Source: Chara braunii
Taxonomy: Eukaryota; Streptophyta; Charophyceae; Charales; Characeae
NCBI GenBank assembly: GCA_003427395.1
Contig: BFEA01000779.1
Span: 385,392 to 430,105, forward strand
Reading direction: 5' to 3'
Length of the DNA stretch: 44,714 bases
Positions within the stretch are counted from its first letter, which is position 1. Each line of letters opens with the position of its first letter. Positions 21,889 to 32,946 of this stretch are shown in pieces. Both the position numbers and the translations under genes were made by a program. Below the pieces are notes generated by a model. The model was given only the letters and a program-made list of their open reading frames with translations. It had not been told where the DNA came from and searched no databases.

Positions 21889-22060
21889 ATGGTTAGCCAC
21901 GTGGCGACCCTTTTTTCTTTTTTTTCGTACGAGGATCTTTGTCATGTTGCAGGAGGACGGGAATAGGAGTGGGAGGCGGTACAGGAGGAGGAGGAGAACC
22001 GGGAGGAGCCGGAGAACGAGCGGGAGCAGGATGCGGCGGTTGTTAGTTGTCAAAAAAAAA
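21601..22060. repeat. GGA-rich low-complexity DNA with (CT)n tract
   Basis: GGAG/GAGGA-rich sequence surrounds a (CT)n tract at about 21849-21882. The phrase AGGAGTGGGAGGCRGTACA occurs on both sides (about 21640 and 21967), so the block was partly duplicated. Confidence 0.7.
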
Positions 22061-23734
22061 AAAAAACGCTAAGATTTTGGCCATAATCAATAATACATTT
22101 GTCATGTGAACGTTATCAAAACTAATTTATTCAAAATTATTATTCAAACTTTTGAAGAGGTCCAATTTTTATGAAATATCTATTTTTCAAGAAGTGTTTA
22201 TTCATAAAACTTTTGTCATTGCTTCATACGTGTCCTCCTTTTGAATTTTGCCTCAGTTCCCCTAACTTAGAATTGAAGATTCGGGTACGTTTGTACATAA
22301 TACCTTGCTTCTTATAACTTGCTGAATGTGGTTTGACCTAAAGACTGTTCATTTTAATTATCATCCCACTGCACGATATCATAATTTTTATTTATTTGTT
22401 TCAACTTCATTATTTTTATAAGGTTACTTCATGCTTGATTGAAAATTCTTCATACTTTCTCTTATTTTGATAATCCAGTGGTTAAACCAGATGCCTCTCC
22501 AATCATATTTATCTCTGATAATAACTCGGTAATTTCAAAAAATGTTTAACATCTCTTCGATGTCTTCAGATTGAAAATTAAAAACTTCAATTTTTTTAAT
22601 GCCGATTTTTTTTTTTTTTTTTTTTAAGTTATCATAAGCAAAGTTTCTATCTAGGGGGTGGTAAGAGAACCACTTAATAGAAAGCTTCGCATTTGGGATG
22701 ACTTTAACCTAAAGATCCGGAGCAACACTTAAAAACAGGTTTTGCATTCAAATCCTCTTTCAATTTATGAATGAATGAAAATTCTTCATATAATCTCCAT
22801 ACAGAAAATGATATGCACGAGTTGAAAGACATTATGCACCAGCGAACTCCCATCTCGTTTGCTTTGGTGGGAATTTTGTTTGTATTGGTTTTATTAGTGC
22901 TAAGGTAAGGAATGGCAGGGAATGAAGATTTTTTGTTATTGGCAGTAAACCACCACTACATTTCCCAACTAACTATTTTTGTTGGAGATTGAGATTCATA
23001 TTATATCATTAGGGGATTAGGACTACCAAACCAAATGGCTTCTTTGACCAGGCAAAAAGAACAAAGCTTGTGGTCGTACCAGTCATTTTTTGACATACAA
23101 TACAATTCGTGTTTGGAAAAAAAAAGTTTGCAGGCAATGTTGATTTCATGTTTATAAGATCTCCCTCTCTCGTTGGGCTAAGTGCCTCACACTATGAGCG
23201 AAGAAGTTCAATTTGCCGTGCTAGTCAACTGCCCCTTGGATGCCTTAGATAAACAATAGTAAACCATCACTATTGTCGAACATTGTTTTCTCGAGGTTGA
23301 TCTTTGTGTTATGCACCTAAGCAGAAATAACCTCGCATAACACAATGTTTTTTTTTTTTGCTAGTGGTGCTAGTTGAAAGGATCCAGTAGGCTGGACCTT
23401 GAAAGTCATGATAAGTGCATGGTCGTATCGGAATAGTTTGTCCATGAAATCTACTGTTGATTTAAAAAAAAAAAAAAACAAGCAGAGAATGACAAAAGTC
23501 AATCTGATGAAAAGTAGATGAATCAATAATTAGATTGAACATAACAACATTTGGGTACTTCTTGTTCACTACTCTACATGTCAGTAACAAACTCTAAGGC
23601 TTCAAATAATTGAATCTCTATAATTGGTTATCACCCAGATGTGAATTCCAGAATAAAGATTTTGAAGCTAAAAAAATAAAATATTTTATTCGTCTTAACT
23701 TATATAAGGAAAAACATGTTTTAATTCCGATGGA
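22061..23734. other. A/T-rich DNA, no recognisable gene
   Basis: Base composition falls sharply from the GC-rich block before it. GGGGGTGGTAAGAG at about 22655 also appears, inverted, near 26605, suggesting an old SINE-like family. A weak tRNA-like phrase (CTCGTTGGGCTAAGTG) lies near 23171. Poly(T) and poly(A) runs occur near 22598-22625 and 23463. Confidence 0.4.
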
Positions 23735-25790
23735 AGAGGTTGACATTTTGCTTCATAGTGAAACGAAGTGGTAAATGCATTAAAAACATCATCTCCCATA
23801 ACTACCTCGAGCTTGTGATATTATATCATAACAATTATGAACATTCTGAAGTGATAAATTATTTTAAAGCAATTTTTTTATTGCTCACCTATCTTTAGAA
23901 TAAAACGTTGGAATGATGGACATAATGCTTTTAGGTTATTCACGACTTCAAGATATCCACGATTTTCAGAATAAAACAACATAAAGGACATGATAAAACA
24001 ATAGGTTCTTTAAAGACATGCACTCATTCATGATGTTCATAATCTTTAAAATATAATCACTAAGGTTCTATTATAAAGATCGCGAATGTCAAGATTATGA
24101 AATGATACATGTCTTAAAAGTTTCCCCTACCTTATCCAGCTCGAGTTTATTATATTCCAACTTGAAAATCATAAACGTTATGCAATGGTGAATGGCATGA
24201 AAACATTATTCCCCTTGCCCATCTATCTTCATATTCGAATGTTAGGATCACAGAGAAAGTGTTTTCGAATCGTTCACCACTTAAGAATGTACATAATGAA
24301 AAAGTGAATATTTTTAAAACATCCCTCTGCTTTGCCCACGTCGAATTTATGGTGTTATATCTTAAAGATCATGAATGTCATAAACGGTGTCATATCTTAA
24401 AGATCATGTGGATACTATGAAAATGGTTTTTCCCTCACCCACATATCTTCAAAATAGAATGTTGGAATCACGAAAAAAATATTTCCAGACCATTCACCAC
24501 TTCATGATGTTCATAATCATTAGGATACAATAACATAATGTCGTGGGAAGAGAAAAATATATTTTTATTGCATTCATCACTTCAACATCAGGATACCCAG
24601 ATTTTGTTCATATCGCTCCATGCTGAAGATCACGAGTATTATGAAGTAGTGAATAACATAAAAGCACGCCCTTCCCCTTTACCATCGCTCTATATATTTT
24701 CACTTAGTATATTTTGGAAATTATGAACATCTTGAAGTGATAAATGGTTTGAAAGCACTCCGTCTTGTCAATGTCCAATCCAAGGTGTTATATTATTGTA
24801 TCTTAAAGATCATGAACATTATGAAGTTAATTGCTCTGAAAACGATTCCCCTACAACTATTTAAAGGTTCTATTGTAGATAAGGGGAATCTTATAATTAT
24901 GAATAACCTTACAACGTCTTTCTATTTGAACCTTGAGTCTATGCTATTTTATTGTGAAGATTATGTAAACCCTAAAGTGATAAATGATTTGAAAATACTT
25001 TTTTCGTAAATCTGGAGATCATGAACATCTTGAAGTGGTGAACAACTTGAAAGCAACCCCCCTTTTGCCAACCTCGAGTTTACTAGTCGAATGTTCTACC
25101 TTGAAAATCAAGAATAGATGAATAAGTTAGAATAACCTAAAAGCATCCCTTCCATTTCCCATATCCAGTCCATATCATGCTATACTGAAAATCATTAATA
25201 TCCCAAGGTGGTGAATGCTATGAAAGCACCTACCTCCTTTTGAGCAGTGCTCTATACGGTCTCACTTGCTGTGTTATGAAAATCTGATGAATGATGTAAA
25301 ACCCTATACCCCTTCCCAATGTTTAATCTAATATTCTATATCAATTATCCTCAAGATCATGATCATCGAAAAATGAAAAATGGTTTGAGAGCAAACCCCC
25401 CAACCATTTGAATGCTAATCTGGAAGATCATGAACATGTGGAGGTGGTGAACGTCTACAAGCACCCGACCCTTGTCGACCCCGAGTCTATATTACTATAT
25501 TATGAAGATCATGAAAATCCTGAAGTAGCGAGTAACATGAAAGCAACCCTTCCTCAACCTACTGCTCTTCATTCACATTTTTTCCCGAAGTTTTTTAACC
25601 TCCTCAAGTAACGAATGATTTAAAAATTGTTCTCTGCTATACCACTTATTATATATCCAACAAACCGTGAACATCCTGCAATGGTGAATGCTTTTAAATC
25701 TCATTTTTTATATTGTTTTATCGCGAAGATCATGAACATCTTGAAATGGTTATAAAACATATGTTTGTTGTTGACATTGTCTCCAGGTCT
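23735..25790. repeat. Degenerate ~85-bp satellite
   Basis: The unit core GATCATGAACATC, then TTGAAGTGGTGAATG, then ATGAAAGCA-CCC and a CTCGAGTCTATATT-like block recurs about every 80-95 bases. Clear units lie near 24625, 24716, 24803, 24957, 25018, 25190, 25423, 25503 and 25725. Some units near 24260-24300 and 24500 are inverted. Three short frames translate units as ...EDHEHVEVVN... and ...EDHENPEVASNMKA..., repeated every ~27 residues, but the period is not a stable multiple of three and stops are frequent. Confidence 0.75.
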
Positions 25791-26200
25791 CAATCCTCGA
25801 TTTTACGTGGGTTCATTTATTTAGTGTTGTAATCCTTGAAACTCTCGAGGTGAAGACCGTCGGTCTCTTGTGGTTTCATACACATAACGTAATTTCTACG
25901 ACGGTGTGGTGCACAGATAAGGGAATGAAAGTGTTTGCTACATGTGACGTATGCCCACACCTCTACTTGAACAACTTTTCTCACCTGTAGTGACATTGTG
26001 TGGTGGCACGAGGATTTTTGGGCTGATGAGCAAGCTGAGCTACACAGTGTACGATCATATGTTATATTGCGAAAAAAACATTGTTTTATCTAAGGATCAA
26101 GACAAATCTTCTAGAACAAGGATAGCATACTACTTTTGAATTATTGGTTATTGGATCTTATGTCTGGTCCGTAGGGACCATAGACACAGGAATACCGATG
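25791..26200. other. No recognisable gene
   Basis: A/T-rich DNA after the satellite with one 62-codon frame and no domain. Confidence 0.35.
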
Positions 26201-26298
26201 GGTTGGTATCTCGCCTTAATAATGGATAAGGATTAGCAATTAGGAACTAGGTTGGTCTCTCGCCTTAATAATGGATAAGGATTAGCAATTAGGAACTT
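26201..26298. repeat. 49-bp tandem duplication
   Basis: 26201-26249 and 26250-26298 differ at one clear position (GGTTGGTATCTCGCC against GGTTGGTCTCTCGCC). The high identity implies a recent duplication. Confidence 0.9.
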
Positions 26299-26737
26299 AG
26301 TCCTTGCAAAAAAAAGGACGATTAGGAAAACGACGTCATTGGTGTTTGTAGCCCATGACTCGATACTCAACTCTTGGTCTTCTGAGTTCAAATAAATTCG
26401 TTTCTCATACAAAAAACAGTTCACCTTTGCTAAGTTTCAATAAAATCATGAGGACCTAAGCCTCCTTTAACACCCTGTTGCTTTGTACACTTAACTTATG
26501 TCTTACAATTCAAATTGTAAGGCACATTAGTTCCAGTAGTTGCAGTTCCCCACAAATAAAAATGAGTAATCTAAGAGCAAGTCCTTAGACAGGGCGATGC
26601 TCTTACCACCCCTTGATTTAAGTCCACCCACCAAGTTAAAAAAAAAAAAAACACTAAAAAAAAAAAAAAAAACTCGCCCGATGTAGTTGCTTCCTCAGCT
26701 GGTCAGAATGTGCTAGCAAGTTTGGAAAGTTTGACAC
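26299..26737. other. No gene; small palindrome and poly(A) runs
   Basis: CTTACAATT, CA, AATTGTAAG near 26502-26521 is a perfect 9-bp-arm hairpin. Two poly(A) runs near 26637-26672 suggest retroposon tails. Confidence 0.4.
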
Positions 26738-26812
26738 CTAGCTCAGTTGGTCAAACACCCAAGTGACATTCAAAAGGTTGAGTTCAATACCCTTTGATCT
26801 CATGTACCTTCC
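26738..26812 (+). repeat. tRNA-derived SINE-like head
   Basis: CACCTAGCTCAGTTGGTC matches a pol III A-box and AAGGTTGAGTTCAATACC a B-box, 35-40 bases apart. The D and acceptor stems do not pair, so this is not a functional tRNA. It is probably the 5' end of a tRNA-related SINE. Confidence 0.4.
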
Positions 26813-27332
26813 TGGCAAGTTTGGCACCCGCCCTCTAGAAATAGGTCGCTGGTCCCCCCAAGTGACATTGAGGAGAAATTGATGATTTTCATAGAGGGAT
26901 GGGATCGGATGGGAGGCACACTGACTGGCCGATCGAAGAAGTTCGGTCTTAATGCTACCAACTCACCTTTAGCTAGTATCGCCCACCTGCTGAAACAGAT
27001 ATTGCACCTATTGATGTGGCTACTACGGGATTCCCCGTAATACTATAATACTCATGATAGCCAGCATTTGATCAGGGCCAAACATCTGAACCCGAGCTGC
27101 CGAACGTTCGGCCCGACCTGTATGCACGTTCGGTTGTTTCGATCAAAAGCGAAACTAAAAAAATAAATAAATAAATAAATTATGCAAAAAAATAAATTGA
27201 GCAAAATTTGCCTCAGCGTTATATCCAACTTCTTTACCAAATTTATAATTAAAAAAAAATCAAAAAAACATATAATAAAAAATATTCAAATATATATATA
27301 TATATAAATAAAATGAAGGAAAAATTAAAATC
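26813..27332. other. No recognisable gene
   Basis: A/T-rich, with (AAAT)n near 27161-27180 and a TATATA run at 27291-27306. Confidence 0.35.
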
Positions 27333-27720
27333 AGTGCAAGGCGGGCACGTTCTGAACACCGCCATCTTTGGTAAATTTTCGTGTTTTTTTTTGCTCAGAC
27401 AAATCACTGAAAATTTTTGTATGTGTATCTCACATAATTCAAAATGCATTAAAAACAATAAAAAAATAATAAAATTATTTAGGCCCCAAAATAAATTTAA
27501 AAAAAAATCAAAAAAAAAAAAAAAAAAAAAAGTGGACGAAAAAAAAAAAAAAAAAAAAAGTGGACGAGCACGTTATAACACTGCCATCTTTGGCGATTTT
27601 TTATTTTTGTTTCGCTTAGGAAAATGTCTTCAATATTTATAGGCATGTACCTCGTATCATAAACAACTCGGGAGAAAACATTAAAAAATAAACCATAATT
27701 TTCAAGCCCCAAAAATATTT
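27333..27720. repeat. Diverged ~230-bp tandem duplication
   Basis: GGGCACGTTCTGAACACCGCC-type sequence at about 27341 recurs as GAGCACGTTATAACACTGCC at 27567. Both are followed by ATCTTTGG and later by GCCCCAAAA with A-rich DNA. A-homopolymers near 27510-27559 separate the copies and carry a short repeated AAAGTGGACGA. Confidence 0.6.
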
Positions 27721-28218
27721 TTTGGCGTAGGCCAAACCTCTTCTAGTTTAGCCCCCAAACAAGACCCCAAACGCCCAAACGTATGAAGGCCGGCCCGAGA
27801 GCCTCCGTACGTACATGCCGGTAACCATGATAATGATAATAAAAAAGGCTTAAAAAAAACTGTCATGTTCAGATTTCACAGGTAATTGAATTGGTTAGGC
27901 TTAGAAAGGAACTGAAAAACGGGTATTAGCTTAAAGGAGAAAAAAAAGGATTAAAACGAAGAGAGTATCACATGCTTGAGGGTTAGTAAAATGTTACGGT
28001 TTTTTGCAAATGATGTTTCACACCACTACGACAGGCACCCTACATATGTTTGTCAAATCGGCCTTGATAGTTCAGACTGGCCAAACCTAGGTTGTTGAAA
28101 AATTTAGGTTCGACAAAATGTGCTCTTAGCCATAGGTGGTGAAAATCACCACTCTGATTGAGGCTTTTTTTTCAATCCTCCATATTTATGTTGTGAGCCA
28201 GCAAAAAACGAATTGGCA
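27721..28218. other. No recognisable gene
   Basis: A small hairpin GTGGTGA, AAA, TCACCAC lies near 28135. The mitochondrial insert may begin within this stretch; its left edge is not defined. Confidence 0.35.
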
Positions 28219-28326
28219 CTTAGGAATTCCTTGTACGTCTTTCACTCCTCGAATACAATGGTATTTTACACTAGGTAAAACTTCGACTCTACCTCCACGA
28301 ACCATAAGAACAGAGTGTTCTTGTAA
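28219..28326 (-). pseudogene. rps12: Mitochondrial-type ribosomal protein S12 fragment
   Basis: On the minus strand about 36 residues match the C-terminal core of S12: [18 protein letters not shown], then [24 protein letters not shown] is typical of plant mitochondrial S12, whereas the plastid form differs here. The protein is part of the small-subunit decoding site. Only this core survives. Upstream residues (to 28431) do not look like S12, and the Arg/Lys-rich C-terminus after GIP is replaced by unrelated sequence. With the tRNAs that follow it indicates a nuclear copy of mitochondrial DNA. The symbol names the source gene; this copy is not functional. Confidence 0.7.
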
Positions 28327-28662
28327 ATATAACCGTCTTATTTTCTCAACATAATCCTTGAATATCTCTGAGAACTGATTGTTACAGGTTATAGCGAAGC
28401 TTTCAGGAAAATGCTTACAACTTACATGCACATATCCCGACTTGTAACAAAATTGTCAATAAAGTTCAAAAAATGAACATTAATTTAAAGCTCGAGTACG
28501 TTGCGTACGTTATTTTGATTCTCTACGATGACAAATTAATTGATTAATTGTAGGCATATGTGTGGTTTTGTTTTTTGTTAATTAGATTAATGCAATTGAC
28601 ACGCTTCGATAGTGTGACCCGCCTGACCTAGCCCTTTGATATGATAGATATCATATCATATA

Positions 28663-28734
28663 TATCACTTACGAGATTTGAACCTGTGTCTTCGCCATAA
28701 AAAAATGATGCCCAGTACCCCTCGACAAAAGGAA
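28663..28734 (-). pseudogene. Degraded mitochondrial tRNA-Glu-like gene
   Basis: In minus sense CCTTTTGTCGAGGGG, GGGCATCATTTTTTTATGGC, GAAGACACAGGTTCAAATC and CGTAAGTGATA follow the layout of plant mitochondrial trnE(UUC). The acceptor stem has mismatches (AAGTGAT where AAGGGAT would be expected), and the anticodon loop is a T run, so the expected TTC is lost or ambiguous. Confidence 0.5.
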
Positions 28735-28743
28735 GGAATGAAT

Positions 28744-28816
28744 GTGCTTGTAGCTCAACTGGATAGAGCACCAAACTACGAATTTGGGGGTTGAGAGTTC
28801 AAGTTTTTCTAAGCAT
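28744..28816 (+). tRNA. tRNA-Arg (ACG), mitochondrial type, in a nuclear insert
   Basis: A complete cloverleaf can be drawn by hand. Acceptor 28744-28750 pairs with 28810-28816 (seven pairs, two G-U). The D-stem is GCTC/GAGC, anticodon stem CCAAA/TTTGG, loop CTACGAA with anticodon ACG at 28778-28780. A five-base variable loop is followed by T-stem GAGAG/TTTTC with loop TTCAAGT. It abuts the next tRNA with no spacer. The many G-U pairs and A/T-rich stems suit an organellar origin. It lies among mitochondrial fragments in nuclear-type DNA, so expression is doubtful. Confidence 0.75.
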
Positions 28817-28890
28817 GGACCTATAACTCAGTTTGTTAGAGTATACGCCTGATAAGTGTAAAGTCAGTAGTTCAAATCTACTTAGGCCCA
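28817..28890 (+). tRNA. tRNA-Ile (GAU), mitochondrial type, in a nuclear insert
   Basis: Cloverleaf: acceptor GGACCTA (28817-28823) pairs with TAGGCCC (28883-28889) with one A-C mismatch. D-stem ACTC/GAGT, anticodon stem TACGC/GTGTA, loop CTGATAA with anticodon GAT at 28851-28853. T-stem AGTAG/CTACT with loop TTCAAAT, discriminator A at 28890. TATAACTCAGTTTG and AGTTCAAATCTACTT are typical of plant mitochondrial trnI(GAU). The mismatch and the location suggest a relic rather than a working gene. Confidence 0.8.
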
Positions 28891-30983
28891 CTCTGCTCTG
28901 CTGACGAGCCGCGCTCGCAAGAGCGTTTCTTTTCTTTTATTTGATTTTCTTTCCTTTAACCTCTCATCTCAAATGATACATTGTATATTGATAGTAATAT
29001 AAATGTTACACAAAATTCAACTTCGAGAGTATTTCAAAAGATTAAGAACCAGTAATAACTCTTCCTATCTTTCATTACTGTTGTTGGCTCTATGTATTTG
29101 TACACATAAGAATGCGATCTCTTTAGTTTCTGGTCCGCTTATGCATTCAAATTACGTTTTCACCATCGATACCTAATATTGAAGCAATATTATATACTTT
29201 TACCATAACATCGATTACATTGCAAATAGTAATACATATTAACTACACATTGGTTAACGAAAAAAATATATTTCCACTTAAAGCTTCATTTGTGTTTGCC
29301 GCGCCTAAATATGTTTTGGAGCCTGGGTCACCTCCTCGCTAATAAACTTCGCAATGGTATTCGTATGATCATCTATGTGGTTTATGGATAGAGTGTGTAA
29401 TTTGTGGTTTGTCACATACTTCACAGCTATGTCTCTTTCAAATTTCATTATCCATTTAAATATACCTGGTAACTCCTTACTTAAAACTTCATTGCACTCA
29501 TCATTATAAGGGTCCGGTTTGATATTAAGTAGTTTTAGATCTTCTACTAGAATCTTTTTTTCAACCTTAAACCGTAATCAAGGACGAGAGAACCTAGTAG
29601 TGATGTCTCTCCGGCTCATAGCGTAATTACCCACAACAAGTATTATTCATTCTAGAATAATCTCTATGGGAATCTGCACATGTTTTTGTCTTCCCATACT
29701 ATTGGGATTTCTTGTCATGCTATTTAACACACATGTTTCCAGTATATAGGGGTGAGGGGAGGGAGGAACTAGTTAGTAGCGGCAAGCATCTGACGCCTTG
29801 TTCAGGGCGAAGGGGTTCTCTTCCTTTTCCAATCTCCTGCTCAGTCAAGCCTCTGGATTCCAGATTAATCAATGCTGGCAGGAGTCTCCCGCCCTTTTTC
29901 CTGATGTACTCCGAGGTTCTTCTGTATGCAACTTAATGCAAGGAACATGAATATGGACGAAGCACAGAAATCCAGATTGCAAAATCACACCGGAGTCCAA
30001 GTAGTCAAAGCAAGAGCAGATAGCACAATGAAACCGAGTAACCATCCATTTGAGAATGATACAGAAGAATCGTGAGTCAATGTCCAAGCCCAACAGGGCA
30101 ACACCAACAACATAACCCAATGTAGCTCTCTCTTATGAATGGCGCCAGGCGCCCTACCTACTCTACAACCTAACACTACAACTACAGTATGAAAGTAACC
30201 AGACGACTTGACGACCAGCGAGTGATGATGTCAACACCAATGCCGACCTCCACCTCCACCAGGTACGTCTCCTTCTTCACCGACACTCTCCCTTGTTATC
30301 CCACACAGCGCCCTTCACCTCCGAAGAACCACCTTCGCCCTTCCTCCTCTGCGCCCACAGGCAGCCCGGCTATGGCCGCCAGCGCCCTGCGCCCAGGCAG
30401 CGCACTACCGCTTATTGCTTGCCTGCCTTCCTCAGCCTTAGCGCAGCGCAGCACACATGCAACGCAGCAGCGTGCCGGCCTTGCTCGCAATGGCCAAGAT
30501 CCTTGCCCACTCGCTCTGCTTGCCTATATGCCAGTGTTGTGTGTGGGCGGCCTCCCTTGAGCCTGTGCCTGGGCCCCAGTACCTGTACCCAGGCCCGATG
30601 CAGTTGGGGGCCCAGGCGATGCAGTTGCGCCTCTTTCATCCAGGCCTGCGGCCACATTCAGATAGTGCACCCGGTTTCCCTTTGGCATTTTCGGCCTCTA
30701 TATCCAGCATGCATTGTCGGCCTCACGTTTATGTGCCCAGGCCCTAACCAACTCGGGGCCCCGGGATTTCTGCATTTGCAGAGCTCCAATACTCGGTGCA
30801 CACCAACCAACTGGCGTGCTGCAACTGTATGGACCCCACTGCGTGAAATGTTTGCACAGAGGACTCTTGCTGATTTGCTGGCCCGCCTTCACTTAGGGCG
30901 GGCACGAGGCTTGCTGGGGCCTTAGCCCAGAACATGTACATCATGGCAAGGCCCCTTCTTGAGGGCTCAATCCTCACATGTAT
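28891..30983. other. No recognisable gene
   Basis: A/T-rich to about 29700, then GC-richer with CAGC/GCC-rich low complexity around 30290-30930. The frames there (for example 30293-30925) are compositional. Positions 29745-29839 are repeated exactly at the end of the window through an adapter junction. Confidence 0.4.
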
Positions 30984-31095
30984 ATGGGATGCTGGACCCG
31001 TTTTCCAGCAGGTGTTGCTCCTCACCAATAGATGGAGCCTCTCCTCAGGTGCTAGTGGTGTCTGCTCTTACCAGCACCACTATCACTAGAGGGGG
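30984..31095 (+). repeat. Double-hairpin short retroposon, copy 4 (long form)
   Basis: In plus sense it runs GGGATGCTGGACCCG, TTTTCCAGC, GTTGCTCCTCACCAATAG, ATGGAGCCTCTCC, then an extra ~40-base segment AGTGGTGTCTGCTC, CAGCACCACT, and an A-rich tail (31107-31122). The extra segment is shared with copy 2 at 14790, so a short and a long form exist. Confidence 0.65.
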
Positions 31096-31476
31096 GGTTT
31101 ATATTAAAAACAAAAAAAAAGAAGTATAATATTCAAAATCTACGAGTACAATAATCTTATTGTGAAGAACGTTTACAGGTTCGAACAAGTTTGAATTGAA
31201 TTCCTTCAAGTTAGTGGTCAAAGTATTTTCTCTACCCACAAGTGCTCATGTCCTCTTACCTGATGTGACCGACTTTCTGGCAGCTTCACTTCCGCAGCGG
31301 AACCAAACAGTTTTGATTCTGACTGGTAGTTTGGACCACCACTACCTCCGAGCCTTTCTGTGCCTTCGTGGAAAAGAACTATGCACCAAGCTTTGGCTTT
31401 CCTTTTCTTTTTCTTTCCTTTTTCTTTTTTGGCTGGCCAGCCATTCGGGGTCGGTAACACTGTTCATCCGGACAAC
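31096..31476. other. No recognisable gene
   Basis: Short frames without domains, and a T-rich tract (31398-31431). Confidence 0.35.
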
Positions 31477-31582
31477 CGGGGGCCAAGTCCCACTTACGCT
31501 GATTCTTCATTTCTGGCCGATGATCTTCATATTCTACGATCAAAAGTTGAGAATTCGGATACTAAGTGGGACTTGGCCCCTG
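31477..31582. mobile_element. 106-bp miniature inverted-repeat element
   Basis: Ends CGGGGGCCAAGTCCCACTTA and, inverted, CAGGGGCCAAGTCCCACTTA pair over about 20 bp. The same termini bound a 504-bp element at 33437-33940. The CAGGGGC start recalls hAT elements, but no 8-bp target duplication is visible. Confidence 0.7.
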
Positions 31583-31988
31583 GAATGTTACATGAAGTTT
31601 TCGATTCTCTACATTGTCTAGGAAAAGGTAGTGGTGATTAAACCACAAGTACACAGCCCCAACCTTGCAGTCCGAAACTTGTCGCCACAAGAAAACGAGG
31701 CCGAGACGTCAAACGCTGGGCCCCCCATTGATAAATTCAATTCGTGGTCGCATTTTTGTTTCGCGCCTCCAGAATTTGAGGTGTAAGGACTGCGGGCCAG
31801 GTGCCCATGTACTGGTGCTTTAACTAAAACCTCACCATATTTATACAACGCCTCCAAAACTTGTACTGGTGCTAAATGTCGTTCTGAAGACCGTGGAAGG
31901 ATTGCCCATACAACAGGCCAAAACGGGAAAGGGGTGACTGCGTTCTTACTAGGATGCTCAGCCTTCGGCTGCACTCCACTGGTAAACC
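31583..31988. other. No recognisable gene
   Basis: No gene or repeat was recognised here. Confidence 0.35.
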
Positions 31989-32195
31989 ACCAGTACCTCT
32001 ACATTTTCGGCCGTTAACGCGGGGGCTGAATCGGCGTGCTGCTCGGGGGGCCCAACACCCCCTGGGGTACCAGTACCTCCACGTTTTTAGGCCGTTAACA
32101 CGGTAGCTGAATCGGCGTGCCGCGTGGGGCCATATGTGTTGGCATCAGAGGGGGCCCAGAGGGGGCCTAAGACCCCCTGGGGTACCGGCGGTTTA
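31989..32195. repeat. ~80-bp tandem duplication (two units)
   Basis: ACCAGTACCTCTACATTTTC at 31989 recurs as ACCAGTACCTCCACGTTTTT at 32069. Both are followed by GGCCGTTAAC, GCTGAATCGGCGTGC, a GGGGCC block and ACCCCCTGGGGTACC. The second unit is about 45 bp longer. Confidence 0.75.
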
Positions 32196-32789
32196 AGTGA
32201 GACAAACAACCATAACAGCTGTTGGGCAGTACAGATCGGGGTGGTGTAACCGTGTAACAAAAAGTCAAGGCACATCTCTCTTATGGCCAGCGATCCTACT
32301 GCTAAGGTGTTGTTTCCCAGGATAACCTCAGGTGCAAAAAAGCAAAGAAAGGACAACGTCAGGTGCACTCAAAATTTTTACTTTGAAAAACGCAGAAGAG
32401 TGAAAGAAAAAAGGCAGGCCAACGCAGGGACCAGCAGGTCTAACGGGTGTCAGGTGGCATAGTGTTTTGGGCTGCAATCCACTGAAAACCTTCGCATCTG
32501 TTCCCCCTTTCGAGCACAGAACTACTAGCCCTGGGTGGAAAAAGCCCTGTCCCACTTCACTTGTTCGAAAGAGTGAAACTCACCACCAATCGACCGGAGC
32601 CATCCCCTGAGCAGGGCCCCAATCCTCATGGTTGTCTCACCTCCGCTGGGATAGCGGTCCTGCAGCTGATCTTTCCAACCCAAAAACAAAATAAAAAAAA
32701 GGTCTACGGCTGTGATCAGCTTTAGTTGCACTCCCTCTTTTTCTTTTTTTCTTTCTTTCTTTGTTTCTTTCATATTAAATTTTTGGTTT
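32196..32789. other. No recognisable gene
   Basis: Short frames only. A T/C-rich tract at about 32735-32772 precedes the SINE-like copy. Confidence 0.35.
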
Positions 32790-32946
32790 GTAATCCCATC
32801 ACCCTACAATTGCAGGTTGGCAAGTTCAATGTTTGAAGTGAAAACAAAGGGAAATTCAGTGACCCTTGGCGGTGGGGACCGCACAGTGATCCCTTTTTGG
32901 GTCCGTGCACTATCACACAAGGGTGGTTAGTTGGGATGGTGATGAC

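Larger units (their letters stand above)
28219..28890. other. Nuclear insertion of mitochondrial DNA (minimum extent)
   Basis: An rps12 core, a trnE-like relic, trnR(ACG) and trnI(GAU) occur in 0.7 kb among otherwise repeat-type DNA. The edges are not defined. The alternative, that this is a true mitochondrial contig, is ruled out by the surrounding LINEs, satellite and microsatellites, unless it is a chimeric join. Confidence 0.7.

Noticed and set aside
21101-22053. Several long open frames (up to 191 codons) around the (GA)n tract
   Set aside because: They cross the N gap and consist of Ser-Leu or Arg-Glu repeats, so they are microsatellite artefacts.
26021-26050. CTGATGAG, part of the hammerhead ribozyme core
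   Set aside because: The required GAAA after a short stem and the third conserved part are missing nearby. I also searched the 2681-6480 retroelement, where such ribozymes would be expected, and found no core.
30293-30925. 210-codon plus-strand frame
   Set aside because: Cys/Pro/Ala-rich with overlapping frames of similar length on both strands. GC-rich composition explains it, and no domain or codon bias was seen.
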